Below, one piece after another: positions 7,001 to 7,453 of a stretch of 7,453 bases of DNA. This DNA comes from Clostridium sp. UBA2485. GTDB lineage: Bacteria; Bacillota; Clostridia; Clostridiales; Clostridiaceae. The notes beneath the pieces were generated by a model that did not search any database, was not told the origin of the DNA, and saw only the letters and a program-made list of their open reading frames with translations. Within the stretch, counting starts at the first letter, position 1. Each line of letters begins with the position of its first letter. The stretch spans positions 65,803 through 73,255 of the forward strand of contig NZ_DDOV01000054.1 of NCBI RefSeq assembly GCF_002341865.1, given 5' to 3'. Position numbers and translations under genes: made by a program.

Positions 7001-7032
7001 TGGCAGGATTCTGCCATTATTTTTTATTTTTT
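6996..7032 (+). terminator. strong terminator overlapping the spoVT stop
   Basis: An 11-bp perfect stem (6996-7006 with 7011-7021, arms AATAATGGCAG and CTGCCATTATT) with a GATT loop is followed by TTTT, A and TTTTTT. The stem includes the TAA stop codon (6998-7000). This is a compact, efficient-looking Rho-independent terminator. Confidence 0.92.
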
Positions 7033-7282
7033 GCTTTCCATTATTCTACTACCATCTATACTATTAACAAATATATTCTTTTTAATCACATTTACGAAAT
7101 TTTAATAAATATTTTGTTCTTTATAAATGAAATTATAAATTTTAGAAATTATTAAAGTGAGTATAATCCATCATAAAACTTAAATATAGATAAATTACCT
7201 TAAGAATTAATGTATAACTGAATATATCTACATTTTAAAATATTTCAATTCGCAACTTTAATCAATAGGCAATTAAGAATTA

Positions 7283-7329
7283 TGGTTAAAATTAGTTTTG
7301 ATTAAACTAATTTCTTTAACTATTTTTTT
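7283..7329 (+). terminator. orphan terminator-like hairpin
   Basis: A perfect 10-bp stem (7289-7298 with 7304-7313, arms AAATTAGTTT and AAACTAATTT) has the loop TGATT. Past a 3-nt bulge it can be extended by A-T, T-A, T-A, G-C, G-T and T-A pairs up to 7283/7322. Seven T (7323-7329) follow immediately. It has the form of an intrinsic terminator, yet no gene ends here, and spoVT already has its own. It could end a small RNA or belong to the neighbouring repeat cluster. Confidence 0.6.
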
Positions 7330-7349
7330 ATTAGTAATACAACTGCTAG

Positions 7350-7446
7350 TTTTCCACTTTTCCACCTCAGGGGAACTTAATCAATGGAGAATTGAAAGTG
7401 GAAAATTGACAATTGTGGTGGAAATTAATTCTTATAAATTAATTTC
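7350..7446. repeat. cluster of short direct and inverted repeats, possible dispersed element
   Basis: TTTTCCACTTT (7350-7360) is the reverse complement of AAAGTGGAAAA (7395-7405). TTTCCACC (7359-7366) is complementary to GGTGGAAA (7417-7424). GAAATTAATT (7421-7430) pairs perfectly with AATTAATTTC (7437-7446) around CTTATA. GGAGAATTGA (7386-7395) recurs as GGAAAATTGA (7400-7409) in a 14-bp register, followed by CAATTG. G+C across about 7341-7420 is near 39% by hand count, clearly above the surrounding intergenic DNA. This looks like a small intergenic repeat or the end of a miniature element. No transposase or target duplication is visible, and the right end may be cut by the window. Confidence 0.5.
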
Positions 7447-7453
7447 TTCAAAT

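Larger units (their letters stand above)
7001..7453. other. non-coding region downstream of spoVT
   Basis: This region of 453 bases begins inside the spoVT terminator. No open frame with a usable ribosome binding site is seen on either strand. From about 7033 to 7250 the sequence is AT-rich, with one TATAAT (7162-7167) that could be a -10 box behind a poor -35. From 7254 onward it changes character, with an orphan terminator-like hairpin and a cluster of short repeats. In other clostridia a spoVB/murJ-like gene often follows spoVT, so the right edge may be its upstream region, but no start is visible here. Confidence 0.6.

Noticed and set aside
7024..7089. 21-codon GTG frame on the - strand downstream of spoVT
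   Set aside because: No Shine-Dalgarno site precedes the GTG, the frame is closed shortly upstream, and the terminator region overlaps its end. It is probably chance.
7341..7453. CRISPR-like or insertion-sequence interpretation of the right-edge repeats
   Set aside because: The repeats are short, imperfect and irregularly spaced, with no spacers of constant size, no cas or transposase gene and no target duplication visible.

Overview
The window is a stretch of a low-GC Firmicutes chromosome, most likely Clostridium in the strict sense. The DNA is very AT-rich, the start codons are mixed (ATG, TTG, GTG) behind strong Shine-Dalgarno sites, and the endospore regulator SpoVT is present. The order pth - mfd - prsA - spoVT is, from general knowledge, the usual arrangement in clostridia. 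I cannot name the species from the sequence alone. All four genes are intact, lie on the + strand and have normal family lengths and motifs.

Layout. Positions 1-87 hold a Rho-independent terminator for a gene that ends at or before the left edge. Positions 88-433 are a non-coding leader that ends in a good sigma-A-type promoter for pth (434-997, peptidyl-tRNA hydrolase). After a short gap with a weak hairpin comes mfd (1071-4601, transcription-repair coupling factor), whose start I move to a TTG codon. A 313-bp AT-rich gap with a candidate promoter leads to prsA (4915-5916, exported foldase lipoprotein), which ends in a long, nearly perfect terminator hairpin. A 532-bp gap holds a candidate sigma-G promoter for spoVT (6449-7000, stage V sporulation regulator), which has its own strong terminator. 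The last 450 bases carry no convincing gene. They hold an orphan terminator-like hairpin and a distinct, more GC-rich cluster of short direct and inverted repeats.

How the genes relate. Pth recycles peptidyl-tRNA, Mfd removes stalled RNA polymerase and recruits excision repair, PrsA folds exported proteins outside the membrane, and SpoVT tunes forespore gene expression. This is a conserved neighbourhood rather than a single pathway. Terminators indicate at least three transcription units: pth-mfd (probably read through), prsA, and spoVT.

I found no CRISPR array, insertion sequence, tRNA, rRNA, recognisable riboswitch or new multi-gene system. The less ordinary signals are all intergenic: the repeat cluster and orphan terminator near the right edge, the candidate sigma-G promoter, an overlapping decoy start at spoVT, and a 14-bp inverted repeat in front of prsA.
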